Positions 9,392-17,241 of a stretch of 64,000 bases of DNA are shown here, piece by piece. Every line of letters begins with the position of its first letter. Position 1 is the first letter of the stretch. The position numbers were made by a program, and so were the translations under genes. Origin of the DNA: UBA5543 sp964464965 (GTDB taxonomy: Bacteria; Bacteroidota; Bacteroidia; Chitinophagales; Chitinophagaceae); NCBI GenBank assembly GCA_964464965.1, contig CAYXHM010000003.1:440443-504442 (forward strand), read 5' to 3'. Under the pieces are notes generated by a model. The model ran no database searches. It saw only the letters and a program-made list of their open reading frames with translations, and had not been told where the DNA came from.

Positions 9392-9716
9392 TAGTGTGTT
9401 TTTTATTTTTATTTATGTGTTTTTAAGTTAAACACCCTCTCTCTTTTACGGTATAAAATTACATATCTTTTGCAGGTAATGTGTGTTAACGGGTGGTTAT
9501 TCAGGATATTTGAACCCTTCTTGATTTTTATTGTTATTGGCTCGTTAAGGCCATGTTACTGTGCTGTTATTCACCCCGATAAATTTGTACTCTGTGCTAA
9601 TCCGTTATTTACTTGCATACATTGTATAAATATTATAATACTGGTTTGTACAAAAATTGAGGATAACGCAAACCACCGCAACGATAACCGATATAACCTA
9701 TCGTTCCTCTTGAAAT
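9392..9716. other. Non-coding interval before the receiver gene
   Basis: About 325 bp, AT-rich. A single GTTAAC-N5-GTTATT pair at 11-bp spacing lies near 9486. No convincing ORF, hairpin terminator or RNA gene was seen. Confidence 0.4.
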
Positions 9717-10103
9717 ATGAATATTCAAGACAAGAAAGTACTGATTGTTGAAAGAGACACAGGAATAGCCAACATGATAAGGGCTATACTGGGCATTGTA
9801 AACATACCGGTACTGCATGTGCAACTTGGGCAGGATGCCATAGATGAACTGGACAAACAGCCTATAGGAATGATAATAGGCGAGAGCCTGATGCCGGATA
9901 TGAGCGGCTACGACCTGCTGAAGCATGTGCGCAGCAACAGTAAAACAGAGCAGGTGCCATTTCTGATGCTGATACCTGAAGATGAAACAAAGCATGAGAC
10001 CCTGCCCAAAGAACAAGCTGCTGACCGTTATATAACCAAGCCATTTACCGCGCGCAAGGTGCTGGATATAGTAAAGGAATTTATAGTGTACAAAGGCTTG
10101 TAA
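9717..10103 (+). CDS. Stand-alone receiver-domain protein with Glu in place of the phosphoacceptor Asp
   Basis: 128 residues, a single CheY-like receiver fold from KVLIVERD to the end, with no output domain. The usual acidic pair is E12/R13. The position that normally carries the phosphorylated Asp (D-x-x-M-P-x-M-S-G) is E56 in GESLMPDMSG. The conserved Thr/Ser is I86 (FLMLIPEDE), while the switch Lys is kept (K108 in RYITKPF). By family knowledge this is a pseudo-receiver: it probably cannot be phosphorylated normally, and Glu may mimic the active state. It is monocistronic as far as the flanks show; its partner kinase or output is unknown. Confidence 0.8.
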   Translation: MNIQDKKVLIVERDTGIANMIRAILGIVNIPVLHVQLGQDAIDELDKQPIGMIIGESLMPDMSGYDLLKHVRSNSKTEQVPFLMLIPEDETKHETLPKEQAADRYITKPFTARKVLDIVKEFIVYKGL

Positions 10104-10314
10104 AAAAGGGCTGTATATAGCTGAAAAAATATTGCTCATTGTCCTGCCCGCAGGTGGTTGCGGCACAAACGCGGCAACACATATAATTATTACACCTTAA
10201 CATTATTTTGAGGAATTTTTTGCAACAATTTTCCTGCTGTATGGTTATATATACAGCAATTAGCAATAGGGGCAAAAATGCTAAAAGCAGAGTAGTGTAT
10301 AGTGAGTGTGTAAA

Positions 10315-10344
10315 GGGGAGGCTTTCTTTTAAGGGAGCCTCCCC
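10315..10344 (-). terminator. Terminator of the ELWxxDGT gene at 10366-11865
   Basis: A 9-bp perfect stem (GGGGAGGCT / AGCCTCCCC) with a 12-nt loop, followed on the minus strand by TTTA, 21 nt beyond the stop codon. Confidence 0.75.
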
Positions 10345-10365
10345 GAATTTTATGTAGTTGGTACT

Positions 10366-11865
10366 TTATTCCTTCAACAGTTTCCCGCTTTGTAGCAGCA
10401 TCCCGTTCTTATCAGCTATGCGGTATACGTATGCGCCTGGCGGCAATTGCTGCACAGGCAGGTTTATAGTATGGCTGCCTGTAGAATATAGCTGTGCTTT
10501 GCTGTTATATACAATACGGCCCCGTATATCTGTAACCAGCACCTGCATAGTTTGCGCTTCTTTCAATTTCACATCCAGGTAGGCATCTTGTGTGGTGGGG
10601 TTGGGGTAGAGGTTAATGGATATACTTGATTTTGTTATTGTTGTAACGTTTAATGTAGTATCATATAATACGAATAATTCAAGGTCTACACCTGTTTTAT
10701 TAGTTGCACCAGAATAGTAGAGCCTATTGTTAATAACAGCAGACTCAAATGCCCAATTTGTTATTATTGCAGGGTTGAGTGCAGACAAATGCGTGTGTGT
10801 ACTGCCGGACTCATACATAAAGTGTTCATCAGCGTTGTAAAATAGCCGATCATTATATACAATAAAGTTATTGCCTTGTAAGAGTTGATTCATCGTAACA
10901 TGATTTGTTAAGGTTTTTGTAACCGGGTTGTAACTATGTAAATGGCAAGTTGTAGTTGAGGTACCTGCGCCGCCAATAAAATAAATTCCGTTATTATAAT
11001 ATGCATATGTAAGAGAATGACCAAAAGAGACCGTAGATGCTGGGCCTGGAATTAATGATTCGGTAAAATTTTCCGGCGGGTTACTTCCATCATACCTGTA
11101 TAAATTTGTACCTTCCTGCTGTGTAGATGCCTGGAAGTATAAATCGCCATTTATGATAGAAAAGTTGTTGATAAATAGGCGATTGCCGACTTTATCTATA
11201 TCTGCGATAAGTTCCATTTCATCCTTTTTTATATCATAGGCGCATAGTGCCATTTCGTAACCGTCAACATAACATTCGGTATATAATTTCTCCTTGTAAA
11301 TAATAGCATAGCCACCTACACCATTAAAAGGGCTGCCTGGAAGGCCGGTTAACTGTTTTAAGGCATAAGTTTTTACATCAAGTGAATAAAGCCATGCTTG
11401 GGGACCACTACCATCTATAGCAGAAAAATATAGCTTATTATCATGAAATGCATGAAGTATGGCGCCTGAAGATGGCTGGCCGGGATTTATGTCGTAAGCT
11501 AGTTGTGGGAAATTTTTTCCATCGTATTTGTATAATTCAGTGCCTGTGCCATTGCTGCGTCCCACAAAATATAATGTGTCGTTACCCACCATCATATTGC
11601 AAATACCAGGACGATCAACGCCCCCGCTTTCTGGGCCCGGCTCTATATCGAAAGAGCTTAGGTTATTACCATCAAGACACCATAATTCCCGACCATTAGT
11701 ATCATGGGCATAGAAATATACTTTGCCTTTAAATTCGGTTAGAGATACAGGATTAGACATGCTATCCTTTTGCGGGAAAATATTGTACGTCGTAAATTGA
11801 TATCTGTGTTGTGCATATGTAAATGTGCATACAAGTAGCAACATTAGTGTAAGGGAGTTTTTCAT
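10366..11865 (-). CDS. Secreted ELWxxDGT-type protein with T9SS sorting domain
   Basis: 499 residues from the ATG at 11865 (MKNSLTLMLLLVCTFTYAQ, signal peptide cleaved after YAQ). The longer open frame upstream was rejected because it buries the signal peptide. Repeats such as ELWCLDG, ELYKYDG, NLYRYDGSNPPENF and KLYFSA mark a diverged ELWxxDGT protein. The C-terminus (INLYPNPTTQDAYLDV, LPPGAYVYRI, KNGMLLQSGKLLKE) is a type A sorting domain. Base composition is more AT-rich than the paralog at 7039. Secretion is well supported and function unknown. Confidence 0.8.
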   Translation of the reverse strand: MKNSLTLMLLLVCTFTYAQHRYQFTTYNIFPQKDSMSNPVSLTEFKGKVYFYAHDTNGRELWCLDGNNLSSFDIEPGPESGGVDRPGICNMMVGNDTLYFVGRSNGTGTELYKYDGKNFPQLAYDINPGQPSSGAILHAFHDNKLYFSAIDGSGPQAWLYSLDVKTYALKQLTGLPGSPFNGVGGYAIIYKEKLYTECYVDGYEMALCAYDIKKDEMELIADIDKVGNRLFINNFSIINGDLYFQASTQQEGTNLYRYDGSNPPENFTESLIPGPASTVSFGHSLTYAYYNNGIYFIGGAGTSTTTCHLHSYNPVTKTLTNHVTMNQLLQGNNFIVYNDRLFYNADEHFMYESGSTHTHLSALNPAIITNWAFESAVINNRLYYSGATNKTGVDLELFVLYDTTLNVTTITKSSISINLYPNPTTQDAYLDVKLKEAQTMQVLVTDIRGRIVYNSKAQLYSTGSHTINLPVQQLPPGAYVYRIADKNGMLLQSGKLLKE

Positions 11866-11965
11866 AATGCGGTTTTTTATAAAAATATGTAAAAATTTCG
11901 AAAGCATTGCAGCTGTTATCGGGGCTTGGTTAGCCAGTATTTCGTAACATATTTCCCTCAAACAC

Positions 11966-11973
11966 TATCTTTG
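11966..11973 (+). promoter_or_regulatory. -7 box placing the transcription start at the J-domain ATG
   Basis: TATCTTTG matches TAnnTTTG exactly and ends only 5 nt before the ATG at 11979, so the predicted transcript would be leaderless or nearly so. The -33 match is weak. Confidence 0.5.
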
Positions 11974-11978
11974 CACAC

Positions 11979-12641
11979 ATGCCTGCCGCGGTACTGAAAG
12001 ATTACTATAAAATACTGGAAATAGCCCCCGAAGCTACCGTGCAGGAGGTGAAGAAAGCATACAGGGCTATGGCTTTTAAATACCACCCCGATGCCGCTCC
12101 CGGCGATGCCTTTGCCGCCGGTTATTTTCATGATGTGCAGGAGGCGTATGCCGTGCTGAGCGATGAGCATAGGCGTAGGCAGTACGACAATGACCGCTGG
12201 CTGGCGGGTATGGCAGACAGGGCAAGGAAAAAAGAACAGGTATCGCCCATGTGGATATTGCAGGAAACCATAAAGCTGAACAACCATATGGCGACTGTTG
12301 ATGTATACCGGATGAACCACCGGGCCCTGCACGACTATATACTGCAACTGCTGGATACCAACCATATGGCTATGCTCACCCGCAGGGAAGAACCTTCTGT
12401 AAACGAGGGTATAGTAAATATGCTGCTACAGGCTACCCGCGGGCTTAAGCATATATACATGCACCCCGTAGCAGACAGGCTGCACGCTATAGCCGGTGCA
12501 GACACAGCGTTGCAGAGGGCTGTGCGCACTGCCATAAAAGCGCGGGAGCGGCAGGCGAGATGGGAAAAACGCATGCCTTTTATCATAGGCCTGGTGACAT
12601 TGCTGCTGGTTTTGTGTATGTATTTCTGGGCAGCAAAATAA
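11979..12641 (+). CDS. Membrane-anchored J-domain co-chaperone-like protein
   Basis: 220 residues. Residues 7-71 are a J domain (DYYKILEIAPEATVQEVKKAY) with the HPD motif intact at 36-38, so it should be able to stimulate an Hsp70 (DnaK) ATPase. There is no G/F region or zinc centre, so it is a type III J protein. The middle is helical and basic, and residues about 198-217 form one C-terminal transmembrane helix. The start is fixed by the J domain beginning at residue 7. It lies on the same strand directly upstream of the phage-like block; a link to that block is speculative. A host envelope co-chaperone is the default reading. Confidence 0.8.
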   Translation: MPAAVLKDYYKILEIAPEATVQEVKKAYRAMAFKYHPDAAPGDAFAAGYFHDVQEAYAVLSDEHRRRQYDNDRWLAGMADRARKKEQVSPMWILQETIKLNNHMATVDVYRMNHRALHDYILQLLDTNHMAMLTRREEPSVNEGIVNMLLQATRGLKHIYMHPVADRLHAIAGADTALQRAVRTAIKARERQARWEKRMPFIIGLVTLLLVLCMYFWAAK

Positions 12642-12657
12642 TTATAGCAATTTATTG

Positions 12658-12685
12658 TTGTTTTATTGTTTTATGTTTATATTTG
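12658..12685 (+). promoter_or_regulatory. Promoter of the small-terminase-like gene
   Basis: TTG at 12658 (another at 12655), then a 17-nt (or 20-nt) spacer, then TATATTTG at 12678-12685: a textbook Bacteroidota sigma-A promoter about 50 nt before the ATG. The same -7 octamer precedes the large terminase (41851) and the DnaB-like gene (59603). Confidence 0.6.
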
Positions 12686-12736
12686 TAGTGGGATAAGATA
12701 TGTTGCGATAGGCGTACGTTTTTAAAGAGAGAAGAG

Positions 12737-13150
12737 ATGGCATTATCGGCAAACGAGGCCATATTTGTACGTGGTATGATACTGCATGGCAATAAGCTGG
12801 CAGCAGTAAGGGAAGCCTATCCTCGCCTGGAAAAAGGGTTTGAACAGGCAGCTATAAAATACCTGATGCAAAATCCTGAAGTGCCCAGGCATATAGATGC
12901 CGGCATATTGTATATGTACAGGAGCATGATACCCGGTACAAGCATACCAGGGCCTGCGCCGCTGACTATGGCTGACAAGATGCAAATGCTGCGGCTGATA
13001 ATAGAGGGAGAAAGAGAAACCCCTACTTATATAGTAACGAAGCAGGGGTTGAGGCTGATATTTACAGAGCCGCCCGAGCAGGATGTGGAAGATGCAAAAG
13101 CTATGCTGAAAGAACTGCAACTGGCAGAGCAGATGGAGTGGGTGTTTTGA
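12737..13150 (+). CDS. Putative phage small terminase subunit-like protein
   Basis: 137 residues. The N-terminal half (NEAIFVRGMILHGNKLAAVR, then EAYP, then a second helix pair ending YLMQNPEVPRHIDAGI) follows the helix-turn-helix layout of small terminase subunits, in which a conserved A-Y is followed by ...A...LL.NP.V...I. The C-terminal half is acidic and helical (PPEQDVEDAKAMLKELQLAEQMEWVF). In phages this subunit recognises the genome and activates the large subunit. The start is supported by a GAGAGAAGAG ribosome-binding-like run. The first gene of the phage-like block follows its own promoter. An unrelated HTH protein is the alternative. Confidence 0.5.
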   Translation: MALSANEAIFVRGMILHGNKLAAVREAYPRLEKGFEQAAIKYLMQNPEVPRHIDAGILYMYRSMIPGTSIPGPAPLTMADKMQMLRLIIEGERETPTYIVTKQGLRLIFTEPPEQDVEDAKAMLKELQLAEQMEWVF

Positions 13151-13246
13151 AAATGTGCAAATACAATAATGCGCAATACGCTATGATTTAAAACAGTTGA
13201 TTGCCGCAATATCCCTATATATCGAAATTGTAAAACCAATATAACC

Positions 13247-13810
13247 ATGAATAACTACGCAAACAATCCCGCATACAGGGAGGTGTTCCATTCCAGAGTA
13301 CATAACGTGAGGCTGTATATGCCTGAAGATGCCGCTAACGGCTACCATATGAGCCGCTATGTAGCTGCGGGTGCACAAAATATTTACGCAGCAGGCGGCG
13401 CTACCAAAGACCTGCTGAACGCCATGATGGACAAGATGCTGGAACTGTGCAATGACGAGAAGAATGTAAAAAGCCTGCGCACAGACGTAGCCACACTGGC
13501 CAACAATATAAAGTACCGCCTGTGCTATCCTGTAGATGAAGACTGCGCCCTGCGCATGGGAGCCATCTACACCTTTGCAGAGGGTGAGCAGGCAGATACT
13601 ACAGAAGACTACTGGACCACGCGCAAGGTAGCCTTGGCAAAAGGCGATGCAGCGCAAAATATAGCCCCCGACCCTGAGCTGTATGCTTTTTTTTTGAGCA
13701 TCGGAATAACATCCACACCGGCATGGAAAGAACAGTCGGATATTTTGACCGATTCGAACTATTTCAAAACAAGGGCGGACAACCTGAACGGGCTGCAGCC
13801 ACAGCACTGA
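13247..13810 (+). CDS. Putative phage tail assembly chaperone, short (G-like) product
   Basis: 187 residues with no signal peptide: Ala/Asp/Asn-rich and helical, with no recognised enzymatic motif. The case for a tail assembly chaperone is positional and architectural. It ends over a frame in the -1 register that contains a second small domain, a slippery T run lies 38 codons before its stop, and the next plus-strand gene of the block is a tape measure. In tailed phages the G and G-T chaperones bind the tape measure protein during tail assembly. Alternatives are an unrelated structural protein, or one long gene broken by a homopolymer error. Confidence 0.5.
   Translation: MNNYANNPAYREVFHSRVHNVRLYMPEDAANGYHMSRYVAAGAQNIYAAGGATKDLLNAMMDKMLELCNDEKNVKSLRTDVATLANNIKYRLCYPVDEDCALRMGAIYTFAEGEQADTTEDYWTTRKVALAKGDAAQNIAPDPELYAFFLSIGITSTPAWKEQSDILTDSNYFKTRADNLNGLQPQH
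13687..13693 (+). promoter_or_regulatory. Candidate -1 programmed frameshift site
   Basis: T TTT TTT in the zero frame (codons GCT TTT TTT TTG) inside a run of nine T (13687-13695). Slipping by -1 joins the first 149 codons of the 13247 gene to 100 codons ending at 13995, giving a 249-residue fusion. Confidence 0.5.
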
Positions 13811-13995
13811 AATCTGTAACCACGCAGGTAGATGACTGGTATGACAGCTTCTGGGATATCAGCATGAAATACTGCGAGGGCGATGTACGGGCAGCAGAGC
13901 ATTTTATGGATACGAGTGTATTTATGTTTTACTACCGTATAAAACAAAAAGCCGCATGGGTAGGCTGGAAGAATGAGCAGGCTAAGACCGGGTAA
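13723..13995 (+). CDS. Putative tail assembly chaperone extension (T-like), read by -1 frameshift
   Basis: The first ATG in this frame is 13723 (90 residues), but the frame is open back to the T run at 13687, so the product is more likely the C-terminal part of a frameshift fusion. The part after the end of the upstream gene, VDDWYDSFWDISMKYCEGD, then VRAAEHFMDTSVFMFYY, then RIKQKAAWVGWKNEQ, resembles the W..F/Y..C.GD....E......F.FY pattern of many small tail chaperone domains (by eye). An 88-bp overlap with the preceding gene argues against independent translation. The stop at 13993-13995 is followed by a convergent secreted-protein gene. Confidence 0.5.
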   Translation: MERTVGYFDRFELFQNKGGQPERAAATALKSVTTQVDDWYDSFWDISMKYCEGDVRAAEHFMDTSVFMFYYRIKQKAAWVGWKNEQAKTG

Positions 13996-14039
13996 TCCCG
14001 GGCAAACATAAGGACAGCAGTTTTTTTGAGTACCAGCTT

Positions 14040-14726
14040 TTAATAGTAGCTGTATTTCTTCACCGTCAGCGTGGTGTCTTCATCTGTACATACCAGTATT
14101 TTGGTGGGGTTGCCCGTGCCGTCGCGCTCCAGTATAGCATGTACCAGCCTGGCAGAACTTTCGCCATAGTAGTTGATAGAAAATGTATCTGGTGCTATGC
14201 TGCGTTTTTCATAATAAAGGTAGCGGTGCCTGCTGTCTTTTTTTACTGAAAAGTATTCCCTGCGGCAACCATAGGCTGTATAGGTTCTTACCTCTTCTTC
14301 CAGTTGCTCGTATATAACGGTGTCTTCATCCGTCTTGTAGATTTTTATAAGCAACGTGGTGTCATCATTAAACTCGCGCACGGCCAGTTCTGTTTTGCCG
14401 GCATTGTCCTTGTCTGTTATCAGCCAGTTATACAGCCCGTCCTCATCTTTCCAGCTATTGGCCTGTATGGTGGGTTCGCCGCGCAGCAGCTCTGTGGTAG
14501 AGGTTATATAGCCCTTCCTGTCGTAGGTGAATATGCTGGCCACTATGCCGGTATCGCCCAATACCCATTTGCCATTTGTAAAAACAGCCCGGTTGTTTTC
14601 CCGTGTCTCTTCGCTGCGTACATTGCCTTTCAGCCCCTCAAGTTGCAGGTCGGTCATGCGGGAATAGTCAGTATCATTGCTGCCTGTTGACATAGCCAAT
14701 AACAGCAGGGTAATCAAAAATTTCAT
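14040..14726 (-). CDS. Secreted RHS-like protein of the five-gene paralog cluster (member 1)
   Basis: 228 residues from the ATG at 14726, with signal peptide MKFLITLLLLAMSTGSN but no lipobox Cys, unlike members 2, 4 and 5. The mature part shares the cluster pattern: LEGLKGNVRSEETRE at the start, ...TYDRKGYITS..., and a C-terminus with RDGTGNPTKILV ending KKYSYY. These tyrosine-rich repeats resemble YD/RHS-type beta repeats (inference). It converges on the tail chaperone genes and is the last gene of the minus-strand island. Confidence 0.7.
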   Translation of the reverse strand: MKFLITLLLLAMSTGSNDTDYSRMTDLQLEGLKGNVRSEETRENNRAVFTNGKWVLGDTGIVASIFTYDRKGYITSTTELLRGEPTIQANSWKDEDGLYNWLITDKDNAGKTELAVREFNDDTTLLIKIYKTDEDTVIYEQLEEEVRTYTAYGCRREYFSVKKDSRHRYLYYEKRSIAPDTFSINYYGESSARLVHAILERDGTGNPTKILVCTDEDTTLTVKKYSYY

Positions 14727-14747
14727 GCCTGCCAAAGTACTGATTAT

Positions 14748-14857
14748 TTATTTATAGTACGTGTATTGATACAGCTCTGTGACAGGGGCACCGCCCGTTG
14801 GGTAACGTGTTTTCATTATAGGGTTGCCATAACGGTCTTGCTGAAACAAATCCGTTT
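14748..14857 (-). pseudogene. Out-of-frame C-terminal tail of the 14858-15484 gene
   Basis: Directly after the stop of the 14858 gene, the -1 frame stays open to a TAA at 14748 and encodes FQQDRYGNPIMKTRYPTG and then a tail ending YQYTYYK. Every paralog ends this way (D..GNP..., then a terminal Y.YY), so this is the missing end of that gene. The shift falls at an A run (CTAAAAACGG). Confidence 0.7.
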
Positions 14858-15484
14858 TTAGAATTGTTGTATCTGCATGTTGCTTACGGCTCTTTCATAC
14901 CGGTCTATAGTTGTCAGTGTTTTACCATCATTATTATACTCATAGATAGTAGTAACATTATGTACCTCTTGCGCTGTATTATACTGTTTCTGTTCGTCAG
15001 GTAGTTGTTTTGTTGCTGTACTGTACTTTTCTTCATTTTTTATTAACCTGTTATGGCGGTCTATAACTATGTGGGATGTACCCCGGTATTTGCCATCAGG
15101 GTAGTAGCTTTTTATCTTGTATTTGCGTGGTGCCGTTTTAGTGATTACATCTTTAAAGATTGCTTCGTTTCCAGTGCCATGGTATGCCGTTTGCGTCATT
15201 TTAAATGGTTGGTACACTGTTTTGTAGGTGAAAGTGTCCTTTAACCGCCAGTCGTACATAACATGCATGGTTAAGTGGCCATGCTTGTTGTACCAGTTGC
15301 AGGTTCGTAACATAAAATCTGACGTGTCGTTTAGACGTAGCGTTACATCCGTTTTTTCTGTAGAACGGCTGTATTGGGCGGCTGTTTTTACAGGCCCTTT
15401 TATTTGCTGGTATGTACGCGGATTACAACCGAAAAGAATTAGCGCTAACAATAACAGCAGGGCTTTGGGGTTTTGTTTATTCAT
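14858..15484 (-). CDS. RHS-like lipoprotein, paralog cluster member 2, truncated by a frameshift
   Basis: 208 residues from the ATG at 15484, which overlaps the stop of the upstream gene by 8 bp, so the two are translationally coupled. The lipoprotein signal MNKQNPKALLLLLALILFGC puts the lipid Cys at residue 20. The body has YNKHGHLTMHVMYDW and YEYNNDGKTLTTIDRYERA. The frame stops early, and the family's usual C-terminus continues in the -1 frame to 14748. The gene is therefore either a recent pseudogene or carries a homopolymer sequencing error. Confidence 0.65.
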   Translation of the reverse strand: MNKQNPKALLLLLALILFGCNPRTYQQIKGPVKTAAQYSRSTEKTDVTLRLNDTSDFMLRTCNWYNKHGHLTMHVMYDWRLKDTFTYKTVYQPFKMTQTAYHGTGNEAIFKDVITKTAPRKYKIKSYYPDGKYRGTSHIVIDRHNRLIKNEEKYSTATKQLPDEQKQYNTAQEVHNVTTIYEYNNDGKTLTTIDRYERAVSNMQIQQF

Positions 15485-16229
15485 AATACTCAAACACATA
15501 TTCTGTCATGAAATCGGGCGCGGGGTTCTTGTCTTTATAGTTAAGCATATGCATGGAATTGCCATAGTCGTCTATCAGCAATACCTTATGTTTTATGGTT
15601 TGGCCGGGCGCTTCACCAATGGCCAGGTTGGTTTGTGTAAAGTTGTTGTACTGGTCGTACTGGTAAGTGGTAGTGCCGTACTGGCGTTGGCCCTTCCGGT
15701 ATGCTTCAAATACCGTTCTGCGTATCAGGCCTTCACGCAAGGTGAAGCGGTAAGAACTTTCAATTTGTGGCCGTATTTTTTCCAGGGTATGCCCCTTATA
15801 TTCTCTTGCCAGTATAGTGGTATCGTCCGGCATGGTTAGTTCCACTATCGATTGTTCCACCGCCTTGTTATCGTGCGGCGGGGCGCAGTCAAAACGGGTG
15901 GTAATAAGTATAACAGGTGTTGCATCCTGCAGGGTATAACTATAGTCTTTGGTATAGCAGAACGCCGACTGCCGGTTGTAGAACATAGCAGTGCTGTCGC
16001 GTATAATGCGCCCGCTGCTGTCGTACCAGTTTTTTATTACAGAGTAGAGTGTTCCGGTGGCCTCGGCCTCTTTGCCTTTTTTATACTTCAGCTTTGTGTA
16101 CTTGTAGGTGGTTACGTGCTTTATGCTCCCATTCATGCCCAGGCGGGTATGTATGCTGTACACCAGCGCAGGGTCTGAAGGTTGCGCCAGCGACGAATAA
16201 TAAAAAAGCATGAGCATTAAAGTTCTCAT
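15477..16229 (-). CDS. RHS-like secreted protein, paralog cluster member 3
   Basis: 250 residues. The short signal sequence MRTLMLMLFYYSSLAQP has no lipobox Cys. Cluster features present are an early MNGSIKHVTTYKY segment, YDSSGRIIRDS, YQYDQYNNFTQT and a C-terminal YGNSMHMLNYKDKNP ending VFEYYE. The stop codon overlaps the start of member 2, indicating an operon running 17043 to 14040 or part of it. It is presumably periplasmic or surface-located, with no catalytic motif visible. Confidence 0.7.
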   Translation of the reverse strand: MRTLMLMLFYYSSLAQPSDPALVYSIHTRLGMNGSIKHVTTYKYTKLKYKKGKEAEATGTLYSVIKNWYDSSGRIIRDSTAMFYNRQSAFCYTKDYSYTLQDATPVILITTRFDCAPPHDNKAVEQSIVELTMPDDTTILAREYKGHTLEKIRPQIESSYRFTLREGLIRRTVFEAYRKGQRQYGTTTYQYDQYNNFTQTNLAIGEAPGQTIKHKVLLIDDYGNSMHMLNYKDKNPAPDFMTEYVFEYYE

Positions 16230-16260
16230 GCTTCTAAGATACGGTAATTAGTAATTAGCA

Positions 16261-17043
16261 TTATTGGTAATACTCGTAAGTACGTGTATTTATTGTACTA
16301 TAGCTAGTACCATCAGCCATATTTATAGATATGGTGTACTTAGTAGGATTACCTTGATGGTCTTTCGATATCACATTGTAGGTTGTAAATGAAAAATACT
16401 CTGCCCCCATGTACTGACCATCTTTTTTAGGTATCATAGTTTCTTTTTCAGGCAGACCATCGTTGCCATATGTAAAAACACGTACTATAGAGTAGTCAGG
16501 CTCCATGTTTCTTTTGAAAAATACATTTTCCAGCGTATCTTTTTTGAAAGTACTGCTAAAAGTAGTTATGTTTTTCGAAGACAATGTACCCTTGCCATCT
16601 ATTTGTGTTTCTATTAGTTTATTATCAGCATATGCAGCAGTAGTAGTGCTAAATATGTTGCCATCAATGTTTTTAGATACGGCTTTATCCAGTTTGTTAT
16701 CCCTGTAACTATATTCCGTTACAGAGGCTAACTTCTTTTCTCCGTTCTCCATTGTAAATGCCTCTTGTTTATTTAAGAAGCCTTCCTCGTTGTAAAAACA
16801 TGTTGTTATTAGCGTTGGTTGGGCGTCCTTCGGTATGATTGTGCCGTCTTGCTCTATCCCCTTCTCATAAATATGAGTAACCGTTTTTACTTTTCCCTTA
16901 AGGTTCTCGTGAGCCAATGTATTGTTGACAATTTCATTGCTATCGGCTACCTCCTGTTTCTTTGTAGATTCATTATTGGCACAAGAAGCACAAATAATTA
17001 TTAATGCGAGGGTAGAAATGATGAATGATGGTCTTGTTTTCAT
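16261..17043 (-). CDS. RHS-like lipoprotein, paralog cluster member 4
   Basis: 260 residues with lipoprotein signal ending IICASC (Cys at about 21), then ANNESTKKQE. The mature part has ENLKGKVKTVTHIYEKG, YNEEGFLNKQEAF and YSYRDNKLDKA, and a C-terminus DHQGNPTKYTISINM ending RTYEYYQ. It is the best preserved member together with member 5. The 31-bp gap to member 3 suggests co-transcription. AT-richer codons than the flanking phage-like genes fit a separate origin for this island. Confidence 0.75.
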   Translation of the reverse strand: MKTRPSFIISTLALIIICASCANNESTKKQEVADSNEIVNNTLAHENLKGKVKTVTHIYEKGIEQDGTIIPKDAQPTLITTCFYNEEGFLNKQEAFTMENGEKKLASVTEYSYRDNKLDKAVSKNIDGNIFSTTTAAYADNKLIETQIDGKGTLSSKNITTFSSTFKKDTLENVFFKRNMEPDYSIVRVFTYGNDGLPEKETMIPKKDGQYMGAEYFSFTTYNVISKDHQGNPTKYTISINMADGTSYSTINTRTYEYYQ

Positions 17044-17154
17044 TGTTAGTGCAAATTTGTGTTGCTAAAATAGCTACTATGGCGCAGATTTTTTCAGGTT
17101 TTTATTGTTGTTAAACTTCCGGTAATAAAAATTTGCCTTTGTAACATTCGTCGA

Positions 17155-17235
17155 ATGCCACCTTTTTAAGTGCATAGGTTTCATAATTTAATACACAAAC
17201 CTATGGCGGAAGTTACCGAAGTCATCCACAGAATT
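17155..17235 (+). repeat. 81-bp direct repeat, copy 1 (fragment of the tape measure gene start)
   Basis: 78 of 81 bases match copy 2 at 18090-18170. It contains the upstream region, an ATG at 17203 and the first 11 codons (MAEVTEVIHRI) of a tape-measure-like gene that then runs out into the antisense of the 17242 gene. Confidence 0.85.
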
Positions 17236-17241
17236 TGGAAG

